NCBI GenBank assembly: GCA_002363095.1
Contig: DEWC01000028.1
Coordinates: 1 to 7,496, forward strand
Direction: 5' to 3'
Origin: Ruminococcaceae bacterium UBA3220
GTDB lineage: Bacteria; Bacillota; Clostridia; Oscillospirales; Acutalibacteraceae
Length of the DNA stretch: 7,496 nucleotides
In this document: piece by piece, positions 1 to 7,098 of the stretch
Position numbering within the stretch: position 1 is the first letter of the stretch
Layout: every line of letters begins with the position of its first letter
Program-made: the position numbers and the translations under genes
Notes under the pieces: model-generated
Databases searched by the model: none
Seen by the model: the letters and a program-made list of their open reading frames with translations, nothing else
What the model was told of the DNA's origin: nothing

Positions 1-998
1 ACCGTTATTCCCCACTGGTCGAGAAAATCATATAATCTTTCAAGGCGGGCGGATATATTGGTGTTGGCAAAGACGATTAGTCCTTTGCCGAAATTGCCTT
101 TGTTTTCCAAAAATTCCGAAAGAACGATTATTTCGTTATCACTGAAATCCACCGTAGGAGCCGGGATTACAATTTCGTCTATATCCCCGGGGATAGCCGT
201 TATAACACGGTCTTCGAGCAGTTCAACCTCAAAATTGTTGGCCTTTAACATATCGCGGTAATACGCTTCGGTGTAATCCTGCTCCGAATGTCCCTTTATA
301 ATACCTATCTTCTTGTCATATTTATTTATAACATAGGAAATGGCGCCGGTCAGGGCGTTTTCTATTTTATTTTCGTTTATCGCATATGAACCGTCGGCAT
401 TGTTTGCAAATCCGTAAATGTCGGTATAGGTTATAATCTTCGACCTTTCGTTGCCGTTTGAGTTTGAAATGACGATAATATCGCCGGGAGCGCTTAATTT
501 GCTGCCGTAGGACGCCTCTATCGTGCCGAATTCGCTCGAATCGGGATCGATAAACTTCAAATCAAACTTTTTGTTGTACGCCGCGTATTTCTTTACCAGT
601 TTAACCGTTTGGTCAAAATACTTTTCGGAATCGGAGCCGACGCTCACACCGTTCATCCCGAAAAAGAAGGACAGATTTGAAGCGTAGTCGTCCTCGGTGG
701 CGCAAACAATAATCTTTACGGGGTCTTTAACCTTTTTTATATAGTTTACATTTTCGGTTAAAAGCGAGTTTTCTTTGTTGTTGGAAAAATCGTATTCGAG
801 CACAAGCCTATCCGAAAGAATTCCGAAAAGAACATTTATTACAACTATCAGCGCGATAAACAAAGCCGTAATCGCAAGCGATACGCCCCCTTTTCTGAAA
901 AGGAGCTGATTTCTTATTCTTTTTGTTTTTTTCTTTTCGGGCGACACGGCCTGTGCGGTTTCGGTCTTATTCTCGGTTAATTCGATATCCTTCTTCAT
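1..998 (-). CDS. GldG-family ABC transporter auxiliary protein (3' end beyond window)
   Basis: Open frame of 332 complete codons from the ATG at 998 to the left edge with no stop; the C-terminus is outside the window. Residues 1-36 are a charged, Lys/Arg-rich cytoplasmic tail. Residues about 39-61 are one hydrophobic membrane anchor. The rest is soluble and should lie outside the membrane. The soluble part resembles the GldG/ABC_transp_aux family: a post-anchor segment ending in DFSNNKENSLL, an alternating beta/alpha region, and a GHSE motif at residues 236-239 (family members have GHGE or similar), followed by a second Rossmann-like half. Family members are accessory subunits of ABC-2 transporters, first known from Flavobacterium gliding but common in non-gliding bacteria. 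The start is supported by AGGAGG at 1008-1013, 9 nt upstream. It follows the permease gene by 15 nt, as the third gene of the ABC operon. The substrate is unknown; the family call is firm, the role is inferred. Confidence 0.85.
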   Translation of the reverse strand, partial: MKKDIELTENKTETAQAVSPEKKKTKRIRNQLLFRKGGVSLAITALFIALIVVINVLFGILSDRLVLEYDFSNNKENSLLTENVNYIKKVKDPVKIIVCATEDDYASNLSFFFGMNGVSVGSDSEKYFDQTVKLVKKYAAYNKKFDLKFIDPDSSEFGTIEASYGSKLSAPGDIIVISNSNGNERSKIITYTDIYGFANNADGSYAINENKIENALTGAISYVINKYDKKIGIIKGHSEQDYTEAYYRDMLKANNFEVELLEDRVITAIPGDIDEIVIPAPTVDFSDNEIIVLSEFLENKGNFGKGLIVFANTNISARLERLYDFLDQWGIT

Positions 999-1007
999 TG
1001 TTAAGAA

Positions 1008-1013
1008 CCTCCT
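1008..1013 (-). promoter_or_regulatory. Shine-Dalgarno site of the GldG-family gene
   Basis: The minus strand reads AAGGAGG directly after the permease stop codon and 9 nt before the ATG at 998. It fixes the start of a gene whose far end is outside the window. It lies in the 15-nt gap between the two genes. Confidence 0.85.
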
Positions 1014-1727
1014 TTAAGACCATCTTCTCTTTTCAAGAAAGCGGACGCATAAGAACATAAATATTGCCATAATGCTTAAAAAATACAAAACATCCGCAAT
1101 CTTAAAAATATTGTTGTTAAAACTTTCGTATGCGTTCATAAACGCCATTTTTTCAAAAACCTTTGAAAGCCAGCCGAAATACTTTTGGTTCTTTACCAAA
1201 TCAGAAAAATACGGCATCAGATAGGCAATAAGATTAACGCCTATTGAAAGCATTGCCGCAACCGCCGGGCTTTCGGTAAGACAGGAGATAAACATACCTA
1301 TCGATATAAGCGCGGCTCCCAAAAGCAGAGCGCCCAAGAGCGCGTAAAAATACGACATTGAATTCATTTTTACCTTTGTCGCAAAAATGAGTTCAAACAA
1401 GACGGTGGGCGCAAAACAAAGCGCATAAACCGCGAAGGCGGCAAAGAATTTTCCTAAAACGACCGATACAAGTTTAACGGGAGCGGTAAGAAGCGCCTGG
1501 TCTACCTTTTGGCGGCGGTCCTCACAAATAAGGCGCATCGTAAGTATCGGGACAAAGAAAATAGAGATAAGGCTCGGCGCCGAAACAACGCTTACTATGT
1601 CGGGCGAGCCCGACGAATAATAATTATAAAACACAAATCCCAAAAAGGCATAAAAGAGCGCCAAAACAATATAGCCAATCGGGGTTAAAAAATAAGATTT
1701 GAATTCTCTTTTAAAAACAGCAATCAT
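1014..1727 (-). CDS. ABC-2 type transporter permease, GldF-like
   Basis: A 237-residue membrane protein, about the normal length for GldF/NosY-type ABC-2 permeases. About six hydrophobic segments can be seen, near residues 15-35, 50-66, 88-115, 126-149, 152-172 and 212-230. The N-terminus FKREFKSYFLTPIGYIV is typical of this group. So is the cytoplasmic stretch at 63-83 (TMR..CEDRRQKVDQALLTAP), which follows the second helix and probably contacts the ATPase. Two copies with two ATPase subunits would form the transporter. The ATG overlaps the ATPase stop by one base (TAATG at 1729-1725), and GGAGG at 1735-1739 lies 7 nt upstream, inside the ATPase gene, so translational coupling is likely. The permease identity is clear; the exported or extracted substrate cannot be told from sequence. 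Confidence 0.9.
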   Translation of the reverse strand: MIAVFKREFKSYFLTPIGYIVLALFYAFLGFVFYNYYSSGSPDIVSVVSAPSLISIFFVPILTMRLICEDRRQKVDQALLTAPVKLVSVVLGKFFAAFAVYALCFAPTVLFELIFATKVKMNSMSYFYALLGALLLGAALISIGMFISCLTESPAVAAMLSIGVNLIAYLMPYFSDLVKNQKYFGWLSKVFEKMAFMNAYESFNNNIFKIADVLYFLSIMAIFMFLCVRFLEKRRWS

Positions 1728-2704
1728 TATTCTTCCTCCCCTTTATCACCAAGCATATTTTCAAGTTCCTCGTCGGTAGCGTCGGTAAGCCGTAAAAAGA
1801 CCTGCTCAAGCGTCATAGTGTTATCGGCAAACGAAAGCATCGTTTTGCCCATAGCGGCGACCTTCTCGAAAACCGCCTGACGGATATCCTTGCCCTGCTC
1901 GGGCTCAATTACGAATTCGAAGGCGCCTGTCTCGACCTTGCCCATAGACCTTACCGACTTAACTCCGCTTACGGTTTTAAGCGTTTGAAGCATATTTTCT
2001 TCATCGCAAATAATTCTGGCAAATAAAGCACGCTCTTTTGAAAGCTTGTTTGCAAGATTTGTTGCGGTATCGTCGGCAATAAGCTTGCCTCTGTTTATGA
2101 TTATAATTCTCTCGCAAACCGCCTGAACCTCGGAAAGAATATGAGACGATAAAATTATGGTGTGATTTTTTCCTAAGCGCGTTATGAGATTTCTTATTTC
2201 GATTATCTGCTTAGGGTCAAGTCCAACCGTCGGCTCGTCGAGTATCAAAACATCTGGATTTCCTATAAGAGCCGCGCCGAAGCCTACCCTTTGCCTGTAT
2301 CCTTTTGAAAGGTTCTTTATAAGCCGGTTTTGAACATCGGCAATCCTGACAAGTTTCAAAACCTCGTCAATATGAGGCTTTTTCGGGAATTTCACCTTTT
2401 TAAGGTCATATATAAATTCAAGATATTCCCGAACCTTCATATCGGTATAAAGCGGCGGTATTTCGGGCAGATATCCGATTTTCTTTTTCGCCTTTTCGGG
2501 GTCTTCGATAATATCGTAACCGTCTATCGTAACGGTGCCTCGGGTCATCGACAAATACCCTGTCAAAATGTTCATTATGGTGGATTTCCCGGCGCCGTTC
2601 GGTCCCAAAAAACCGACAATTTCGCCCTTTTTAATTTCAAAACTGACATCACTTACCGCAAGATAACCGCCGTATCTTTTGGAAAGCCCGGTAACATTTA
2701 TCAT
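1727..2704 (-). CDS. ABC transporter ATP-binding protein, GldA-like
   Basis: A 325-residue cytoplasmic ATPase that powers the permease encoded next. Visible motifs: Walker A GPNGAGKST at residues 34-42, a Q-loop region YLPE (78-81) in which Glu replaces the usual Gln as in many ABC-2 exporter ATPases, signature LSKGYRQR (132-139), Walker B LILDEP (153-158, catalytic E157), D-loop GLDP (161-164) and switch His188 in SSH. Residues from about 220 to the end form the extra C-terminal domain of this subfamily (DUF4162-like), including TLEQVFLRLT, and finish in an acidic tail. The frame stays open upstream to an ATG at 2800, but the start at 2704 is chosen because TTTGGAGG lies 7 nt before it and homology begins at MINVTGLSKRYGG. 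The upstream start would also fall within the promoter. First gene of the three-gene ABC operon. All catalytic residues are present. Confidence 0.95.
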   Translation of the reverse strand: MINVTGLSKRYGGYLAVSDVSFEIKKGEIVGFLGPNGAGKSTIMNILTGYLSMTRGTVTIDGYDIIEDPEKAKKKIGYLPEIPPLYTDMKVREYLEFIYDLKKVKFPKKPHIDEVLKLVRIADVQNRLIKNLSKGYRQRVGFGAALIGNPDVLILDEPTVGLDPKQIIEIRNLITRLGKNHTIILSSHILSEVQAVCERIIIINRGKLIADDTATNLANKLSKERALFARIICDEENMLQTLKTVSGVKSVRSMGKVETGAFEFVIEPEQGKDIRQAVFEKVAAMGKTMLSFADNTMTLEQVFLRLTDATDEELENMLGDKGEEE

Positions 2705-2711
2705 TTCGGTT

Positions 2712-2716
2712 CCTCC
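2712..2716 (-). promoter_or_regulatory. Shine-Dalgarno site deciding the ATPase start
   Basis: GGAGG on the minus strand, 7 nt before the ATG at 2704. It argues against the in-frame ATG at 2800, which would add 32 residues that are unlike any ABC ATPase N-terminus. Confidence 0.85.
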
Positions 2717-2735
2717 AAAATTATTTATTACCATT

Positions 2736-2775
2736 TTAACATTTTTAAAACAGTAATTGGTAAACAAAATGTTAA
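2736..2775. repeat. Inverted repeat in the ABC operon leader
   Basis: Perfect 10-bp arms TTAACATTTT (2736-2745) and AAAATGTTAA (2766-2775) are separated by 20 bp. They lie between the predicted promoter and the ATPase ribosome binding site. A second pair, TTACCA (2728-2733) and TGGTAA (2758-2763), is interleaved with it, so the two could not both form as simple hairpins. This could be an operator or a leader RNA structure. The arms are AT-rich, so chance is a real possibility. Confidence 0.4.
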
Positions 2776-2788
2776 TAAGCCGACTTAT

Positions 2789-2817
2789 ATTATATATCAA
2801 TAATAAAGAATATACAA
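2789..2817 (-). promoter_or_regulatory. Predicted sigma70/sigmaA promoter of the ABC operon
   Basis: On the minus strand: -35 TTGTAT (2817-2812), 17-nt spacer, perfect -10 TATAAT (2794-2789). Transcription would start near 2782, giving a leader of about 78 nt before the ATG at 2704. The -35 box matches the consensus only in TTG. The T-tract of the upstream terminator lies one base before it and could act as an UP-like element. Confidence 0.6.
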
Positions 2818-2818
2818 T

Positions 2819-2857
2819 AAAAAAATGATGTTTCGGGCAAATAACGCCCGAAACATC
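2819..2857 (-). terminator. Intrinsic terminator of the MFS transporter gene
   Basis: A perfect 12-bp stem (arms 2857-2846 and 2838-2827, sequence GATGTTTCGGGC and its complement) with a 7-nt loop is followed on the minus strand by one A and seven T's (2825-2819). It begins 9 nt after the transporter stop codon. The plus strand lacks a comparable T-run, so it acts in one direction. Confidence 0.9.
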
Positions 2858-2866
2858 TTCGTTTTC

Positions 2867-4108
2867 TTAAATATCAAGTTCCTTATGCTTAACGGTGAAA
2901 ACCAAATACACTCCGCCCAAAACAAACGCGCTCACCGAAATACCGACGAGGGTTGCAAAAACCGCGGACCATCCCGAAACATCGGCAATTTTTCCGAGCG
3001 CATAGGTGGAAATCGCCGTTCCTATGTAGGCCGCGCCGTTAAGCAGTCCCGCAAGCGCTCCGGAACTCATCCTTTTTCTCATTGCGAGAGGGAAAATGCT
3101 GACTATCGCTATTGAGCTTCCGTGCAGCAGCAGTTCAAGTATCCCGAACGACAAAACCGTAACAAAAATATTGTTCCCAAAGAAAAGCACCACAGCGTTA
3201 AAAAAGGAAATGGCCCCGAAAAAGAACAGGCAAAGCGGTATCACCTTCGGTATCTTTTTGTTAAGATTAACCGCCAACATCGACCCGAAAATACCGAACA
3301 GAGGAAGAACGAGGGTCAACATCATCGAAAAACTGTCCGGCAATTTGCTTATGGATTTGAGAATAACCGGGACAAATGTCTGTATGCCGTCTTTCATAAA
3401 GTTAGTAATAAGAGAAAATATCCCGAGCAACAAAACAGGGATAAGAATATACAGAAATTTTCCGTTTGTGTTTTCATTTTGCCGCTCTTCTTTTTCGGTT
3501 TTAAGAAAATGACCGGGTTTATAACAAATATACCATATTATCGCAAAAGCGAACAAAATTGCCGCGCAAACCGCAAAGGTAATTCTGTAATTGATTTCAA
3601 CGAAGACCGTGCTTATTCCATAAACCGTGAAGGTGCCGAGTGCGGTGGTTGTGCTCATAAGAAACACTGCCTTTGGCATCAGCTTTTCGCCGACATTCTC
3701 GCTTATTATCTGCAAAGAAATGGGCCAGAGAATAGATTGGAAAGCCGCCGAAACAAGCCATAAATACTTTATTGCCCCGAAGGGGACGCCGAAAAACAGG
3801 GAAAGATTTATAAGCGAAACCACAAAAAGGGCTAATGAAACAATCTGTTTTCTCGGATAACGCATACAAAGCGCACCGTGAACGAACTGCCCTAACCCGT
3901 AGGCGGCGGCAAAGAATGTCATAACAAGCCCGGCGCTCGCGTTCCCGACATTATAATCCTTTTCTATAGACGCAATATTTGCGCTGTAACTGAATCTTGC
4001 CATACAGGCCGATGTATAGGCAAGCCAGCATATTATCATAGATATATACTGCGCCCGAATACTGCTTTTTTCTTCACTGTTCAATTTTTTTGCCCCCTGA
4101 AAAGTCAT
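2867..4108 (-). CDS. MFS transporter, possibly OPA (organophosphate:phosphate antiporter) branch
   Basis: A 413-residue membrane protein of normal MFS length. About 12 hydrophobic segments are visible, near residues 21-43, 57-78, 86-107, 114-135, 147-170, 175-196, 218-238, 258-281, 287-310, 312-340, 349-371 and 380-404, with a hydrophilic charged central loop at about 197-217. Two features recall the GlpT/UhpT (OPA) branch: the first helix with AYTSACMARFSYSANI, including Arg38, and FMKDGIQTFVPVIL at 237-250, like the RDGI..W.P element of that family. The substrate may be a sugar, sugar phosphate or related anion; position beside two glycosidases suggests uptake of a carbohydrate product. It is a single-gene unit with its own promoter and terminator. 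The start is uncertain: ATG 4108 has no ribosome binding site, whereas TTG at 4084 has AGGGGG 8 nt upstream and would give 405 residues. MFS membership is sure; the branch is tentative. Confidence 0.85.
   Translation of the reverse strand: MTFQGAKKLNSEEKSSIRAQYISMIICWLAYTSACMARFSYSANIASIEKDYNVGNASAGLVMTFFAAAYGLGQFVHGALCMRYPRKQIVSLALFVVSLINLSLFFGVPFGAIKYLWLVSAAFQSILWPISLQIISENVGEKLMPKAVFLMSTTTALGTFTVYGISTVFVEINYRITFAVCAAILFAFAIIWYICYKPGHFLKTEKEERQNENTNGKFLYILIPVLLLGIFSLITNFMKDGIQTFVPVILKSISKLPDSFSMMLTLVLPLFGIFGSMLAVNLNKKIPKVIPLCLFFFGAISFFNAVVLFFGNNIFVTVLSFGILELLLHGSSIAIVSIFPLAMRKRMSSGALAGLLNGAAYIGTAISTYALGKIADVSGWSAVFATLVGISVSAFVLGGVYLVFTVKHKELDI
4082..4098 (-). promoter_or_regulatory. Alternative translation start (AGGGGG + TTG) of the MFS gene
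   Basis: The minus strand carries AGGGGG (4098-4093), 8 nt, then TTG (4084-4082) in frame with the transporter at its Leu9. The annotated ATG at 4108 has no purine-rich site upstream. Its preceding 22 bases carry a small inverted repeat instead, ACTTG (4109-4113) with CAAGT (4126-4130). Both starts lie downstream of the predicted promoter. Confidence 0.5.
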
Positions 4109-4145
4109 ACTTGAAATTTCTAAAACAAGTCAACTGTGGATTTTT

Positions 4146-4174
4146 ATTATATATCAAAAAAACACCAATTGCAA
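4146..4174 (-). promoter_or_regulatory. Predicted sigma70/sigmaA promoter of the MFS gene
   Basis: On the minus strand: -35 TTGCAA (4174-4169, 4 of 6 consensus bases), 17-nt spacer, perfect -10 TATAAT (4151-4146). The start site would be near 4139, leaving a leader of about 30 nt to ATG 4108 or 55 nt to TTG 4084. It stands one base after the T-tract of the GH2 terminator. Confidence 0.65.
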
Positions 4175-4175
4175 C

Positions 4176-4219
4176 AAAAAACCGCGCTTTGAAAAAAGTT
4201 TGTTCAAAACACGGTTTTT
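4176..4219 (-). terminator. Intrinsic terminator of the GH3-GH2 operon
   Basis: Arms 4219-4203 and 4193-4177 form a 17-bp stem on the minus-strand RNA, with two G-U pairs and a 9-nt loop. The GC-containing part is followed by T-rich sequence (six T's from 4181 to 4176, part of them within the stem base). On the plus strand the two wobbles become C-A mismatches, so the minus strand is the working direction. It begins about 40 nt after the beta-galactosidase stop codon. Confidence 0.8.
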
Positions 4220-4259
4220 GGTCAGTTTTTATCTTCTTCTTTGTGTAATTCGGCAAGAC

Positions 4260-7085
4260 TTACTCGGCAATATCAAGGCTGAAAGAAAAGTCGATTTTCT
4301 TTTCACAAAGCTGATATTTTTCAAGAAGTTTCGGCCCGCAGGAATTTGAGCCTATTCCCGATACCTTATAGTCTATCCGCAAATGCACCGCACCGTCTTT
4401 TTGAAGTTCGTCGGTGTGGTTTGCCTTGTAAAGCGCCTCTATGCTGTAATTTGAAACATTAAAGCTGAATTTTTCAGGCGAACTGAACTCAAGTTTTCCG
4501 ATTTTAAGCATATCGACGGCAATATGATTGCCGTGCTCCTGCGGACGGACATAGTTTACATACTCGCTGTCGGCATCGCTTTCATAAAGGTCGATTTTTG
4601 AAGCGTGATGCATATCGATATAGTTTTCATAAGGACCCATACCGAAATACTTAAAACGCTTGTTCTTTCCGTTAAGCGGGAATTCAAATCCGAGACGGGG
4701 CAGATAAACGGCTCCGTTTCTGACATCGCCCGAAAGCCTGATATCAATTCTTCCGTCGGCAAACACCGAAATGACCGTCGTATATCTGAACACCGGCACG
4801 CGCGATATTCCTGCGATTGACCCGTTTGTTACGATTTCGCCGTTTTCGATTTTGCTTTCATAGATTTTACTGAACGAAACATCTAAATTTTCGCCTTCCC
4901 AGATGTTCATATTCGCCCATTTATAGATTATGTTGCGGTCGTTATCGGTGGGGGCTCTGAAAAGGGAAATCTTTGTCCTGCCGCCAAGTTGTTCCTCGCC
5001 TTTTACCTTTATGCTCGTAAATCCGCCGTAAAACTTTGAATAGGTGTATGAAAAATCCTCACCGCGGGCGTAGATGTTATACCTGTCCTCTTTAAGTTCC
5101 GCCTTTTCAGTAGTCTTTTCCGTCGGTTTAAGGTCGCAGGGGAGTTCAAACTGCTCCTGCGCTACAACGCAATCGCCTTTTGATAGCGAAACATCGAGAT
5201 ACGCGCCGTGGTAACACTCATATTTTTTAATATTTACAGGAAATTCCGTTTTCGAAAGCGGCGCCACATCAAGCGTTCTTGTCTCGGTTGATACGGTTTT
5301 TCCGTCTACCTTTATTTCGATATTCAATTTATATTCGTTAAGGTTTGTAAAACTAAACCGGTTAAAGACTGTCAAAACGCCGTCTTCAAACATAGCCTTC
5401 ATCGGCTGGTAGGCGTATTTTGCCTCCAACGACCCCGCCTTGAAGGAGCGGTCGGCAAAAACGAGTCCGTCACAACAGAAATTTGAATCGTTGGTAAGTT
5501 CACCTTCAAAATCTCCGCCGTATTTTTCGACGCCGTTCACGGTTACGACATGGTCAGCCCATTCCCAGATACATCCGCCGATTACTTTCGGATATTTACG
5601 GAAAATTTCACAGTAATCCACCAAGTCGCCGGGGCCGTTACCCATTGCATGCGAATACTCGCAAAGGAAAACGGGACGGTTTATATCGTTTGAAAGCGCC
5701 TTGCTTTCAAGTTCACCGTAGCCTAAATACATCATCGAATAAACATCCGAATTATGGAATTGACCCTTACGGCAGGCGTCCTCACAGTGGACAAGACGGG
5801 TGTTGTCCCTTTGCTTTGTCCATTCAATCATTTTAACATGATTAACGCCATGGGCGCTCTCGTTACCGGTTGACCACATTATTACCGAAGGGGCGTTTTT
5901 GAAAAGTTCAACCATTCTTCTCATACGGTCGATATGCTCAGCCTCGTAGTCTTTACGCGAACACGGCCAATCGTTTGACTGAACATCGTATCCGTTTCCG
6001 CCGGCGGTTCTCCTTGCAAATCCGTGGGTCTCGATATCGGTCTCACAAATTACATAAAAGCCCATTTCATCGCACATTTCGATAAACTGCGGAATAGGAG
6101 GATAATGCGAAGTCCGGACGCAGTTGATGTTAAGTTCCTTCATAAGCATAAGGTCTTTGCGGAGTTCTTCTTCACTTTGACACCAGCCTCTGAATTTACT
6201 TGTATCATGGTGGTTGACGCCCAAAAGTTTAACCGGAACGCCGTTTACGAGAAGTTCGTAATTCTCCGAAATTCTGATATCGCGAAGCCCCGATTTCAGG
6301 GTAAGTATCTCACCGTCTTTTTCAAAGACAAAGGTGTATAAAAACGGCTTTTCGGCGTTCCAGAGAATTGGATTTTCGGGCACAAAAACAAGCTCGTTTT
6401 CAATATCCTTTTCAATCAAAAGCTTATCGCCCTCAAAAATTTTTAATTTTGCGTTTGTTCCTATCTTTATATCAAATTTTTCGGCATTCGGAATTATCTC
6501 GATATCCTCAATATGCCCCGCGGGACGCTGTGTCAGATAAACATCCCTGAATATGCCGTTATAGCGGAACATATCCTGGCTTTCAAGATAACTCCCTGCG
6601 CACCACTTATAAACGAGAACTTCGAGGGTGTTTTCACCCTCAGCCACATAATCGGTAATATCAAATTCGGCGCGCAGGTGGCTTCCCTGCGTAAATCCCG
6701 CATCCTTACCGTTGACCTTAACAAACGCACAGGAAGAAACGCCTTCAAACCCGATATAAATCCTGCCCCATTTTTTATCAACCGTAAATGTTCTCCTGTA
6801 AAAACCGCAGGGGTTTTCGTCCGGAACAAAAGGACAATCGACCGGATAAGGGAAGTTTATATTCGAATAATTGGGGTTTTCATATCCCTGCAGTTGCCAG
6901 CAGGACGGAACGGTTATTTTGTCCCATTTTTCTATCGTTTCGGGGATTTCGGTTTCGTTTTTAAAGAAGGCAAAGTCCCATTCGCCGTTTAACAGACAAA
7001 ATTCGCTTTTTCCTGCGATATGATAAAAACTTTTAGGATTTATGCGATTTTCGAAGGTCTTTTCCGGGTTTTCATAAATTCTCAT
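4260..7085 (-). CDS. lacZ: Glycoside hydrolase family 2 beta-galactosidase (LacZ type)
   Basis: A complete 941-residue enzyme, slightly shorter than E. coli LacZ (1023). It hydrolyses terminal beta-galactosides by a retaining mechanism. Domain order: jelly-roll sugar-binding domain (about 30-185, with PFVPDENPCGFYRRTF and SQDMFRYNGIFRDV), Ig-like domain (about 190-275), TIM barrel (about 276-560), second Ig-like domain, and C-terminal beta-sandwich (about 665-935, starting near the APTDND motif at 711-716). By alignment with E. coli by eye: acid/base E409 (GNESAHG), nucleophile E476 (LCEYSHAMGN), His293, His327, metal ligands E352/H354 in ETHG, W507 and H479. E. coli N102 and N604 become D83 and D539, and W999 becomes C916. 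No signal peptide or membrane segment, so probably cytoplasmic. ATG 7085 has AAAAGG 8-9 nt upstream and follows the GH3 stop by 13 nt, so the two are likely cotranscribed. The family is certain; the natural substrate could be a plant galactoside rather than lactose. Confidence 0.95.
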   Translation of the reverse strand: MRIYENPEKTFENRINPKSFYHIAGKSEFCLLNGEWDFAFFKNETEIPETIEKWDKITVPSCWQLQGYENPNYSNINFPYPVDCPFVPDENPCGFYRRTFTVDKKWGRIYIGFEGVSSCAFVKVNGKDAGFTQGSHLRAEFDITDYVAEGENTLEVLVYKWCAGSYLESQDMFRYNGIFRDVYLTQRPAGHIEDIEIIPNAEKFDIKIGTNAKLKIFEGDKLLIEKDIENELVFVPENPILWNAEKPFLYTFVFEKDGEILTLKSGLRDIRISENYELLVNGVPVKLLGVNHHDTSKFRGWCQSEEELRKDLMLMKELNINCVRTSHYPPIPQFIEMCDEMGFYVICETDIETHGFARRTAGGNGYDVQSNDWPCSRKDYEAEHIDRMRRMVELFKNAPSVIMWSTGNESAHGVNHVKMIEWTKQRDNTRLVHCEDACRKGQFHNSDVYSMMYLGYGELESKALSNDINRPVFLCEYSHAMGNGPGDLVDYCEIFRKYPKVIGGCIWEWADHVVTVNGVEKYGGDFEGELTNDSNFCCDGLVFADRSFKAGSLEAKYAYQPMKAMFEDGVLTVFNRFSFTNLNEYKLNIEIKVDGKTVSTETRTLDVAPLSKTEFPVNIKKYECYHGAYLDVSLSKGDCVVAQEQFELPCDLKPTEKTTEKAELKEDRYNIYARGEDFSYTYSKFYGGFTSIKVKGEEQLGGRTKISLFRAPTDNDRNIIYKWANMNIWEGENLDVSFSKIYESKIENGEIVTNGSIAGISRVPVFRYTTVISVFADGRIDIRLSGDVRNGAVYLPRLGFEFPLNGKNKRFKYFGMGPYENYIDMHHASKIDLYESDADSEYVNYVRPQEHGNHIAVDMLKIGKLEFSSPEKFSFNVSNYSIEALYKANHTDELQKDGAVHLRIDYKVSGIGSNSCGPKLLEKYQLCEKKIDFSFSLDIAE

Positions 7086-7098
7086 AACAAACTACCTT

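Noticed and set aside
2705..2800. N-terminal extension of the ATPase to ATG 2800
   Set aside because: The added 32 residues fall upstream of a strong ribosome binding site and inside the promoter/leader, and are unlike ABC ATPase N-termini.
2330..2803. Plus-strand frame of 157 codons opposite the ABC ATPase
   Set aside because: It lies antisense to strong Walker motifs, has no ribosome binding site and resembles no protein family.
3096..3763. Overlapping plus-strand frames of 138 and 213 codons opposite the MFS gene
   Set aside because: They are the complement of hydrophobic codons of the transporter and yield Lys/Arg/Asn-rich, domain-free protein. No promoter or ribosome binding site was seen.
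4074..4256. Minus-strand 60-codon frame between the GH2 and MFS genes
   Set aside because: It runs through the terminator and promoter and its sequence is Lys/Phe-rich from A/T tracts, so it is not a gene.
6024..6992. Plus-strand frames of 105, 68, 60 and 159 codons opposite the beta-galactosidase N-terminal half
   Set aside because: Shadow frames of a conserved GH2 gene, mutually overlapping and without family motifs.
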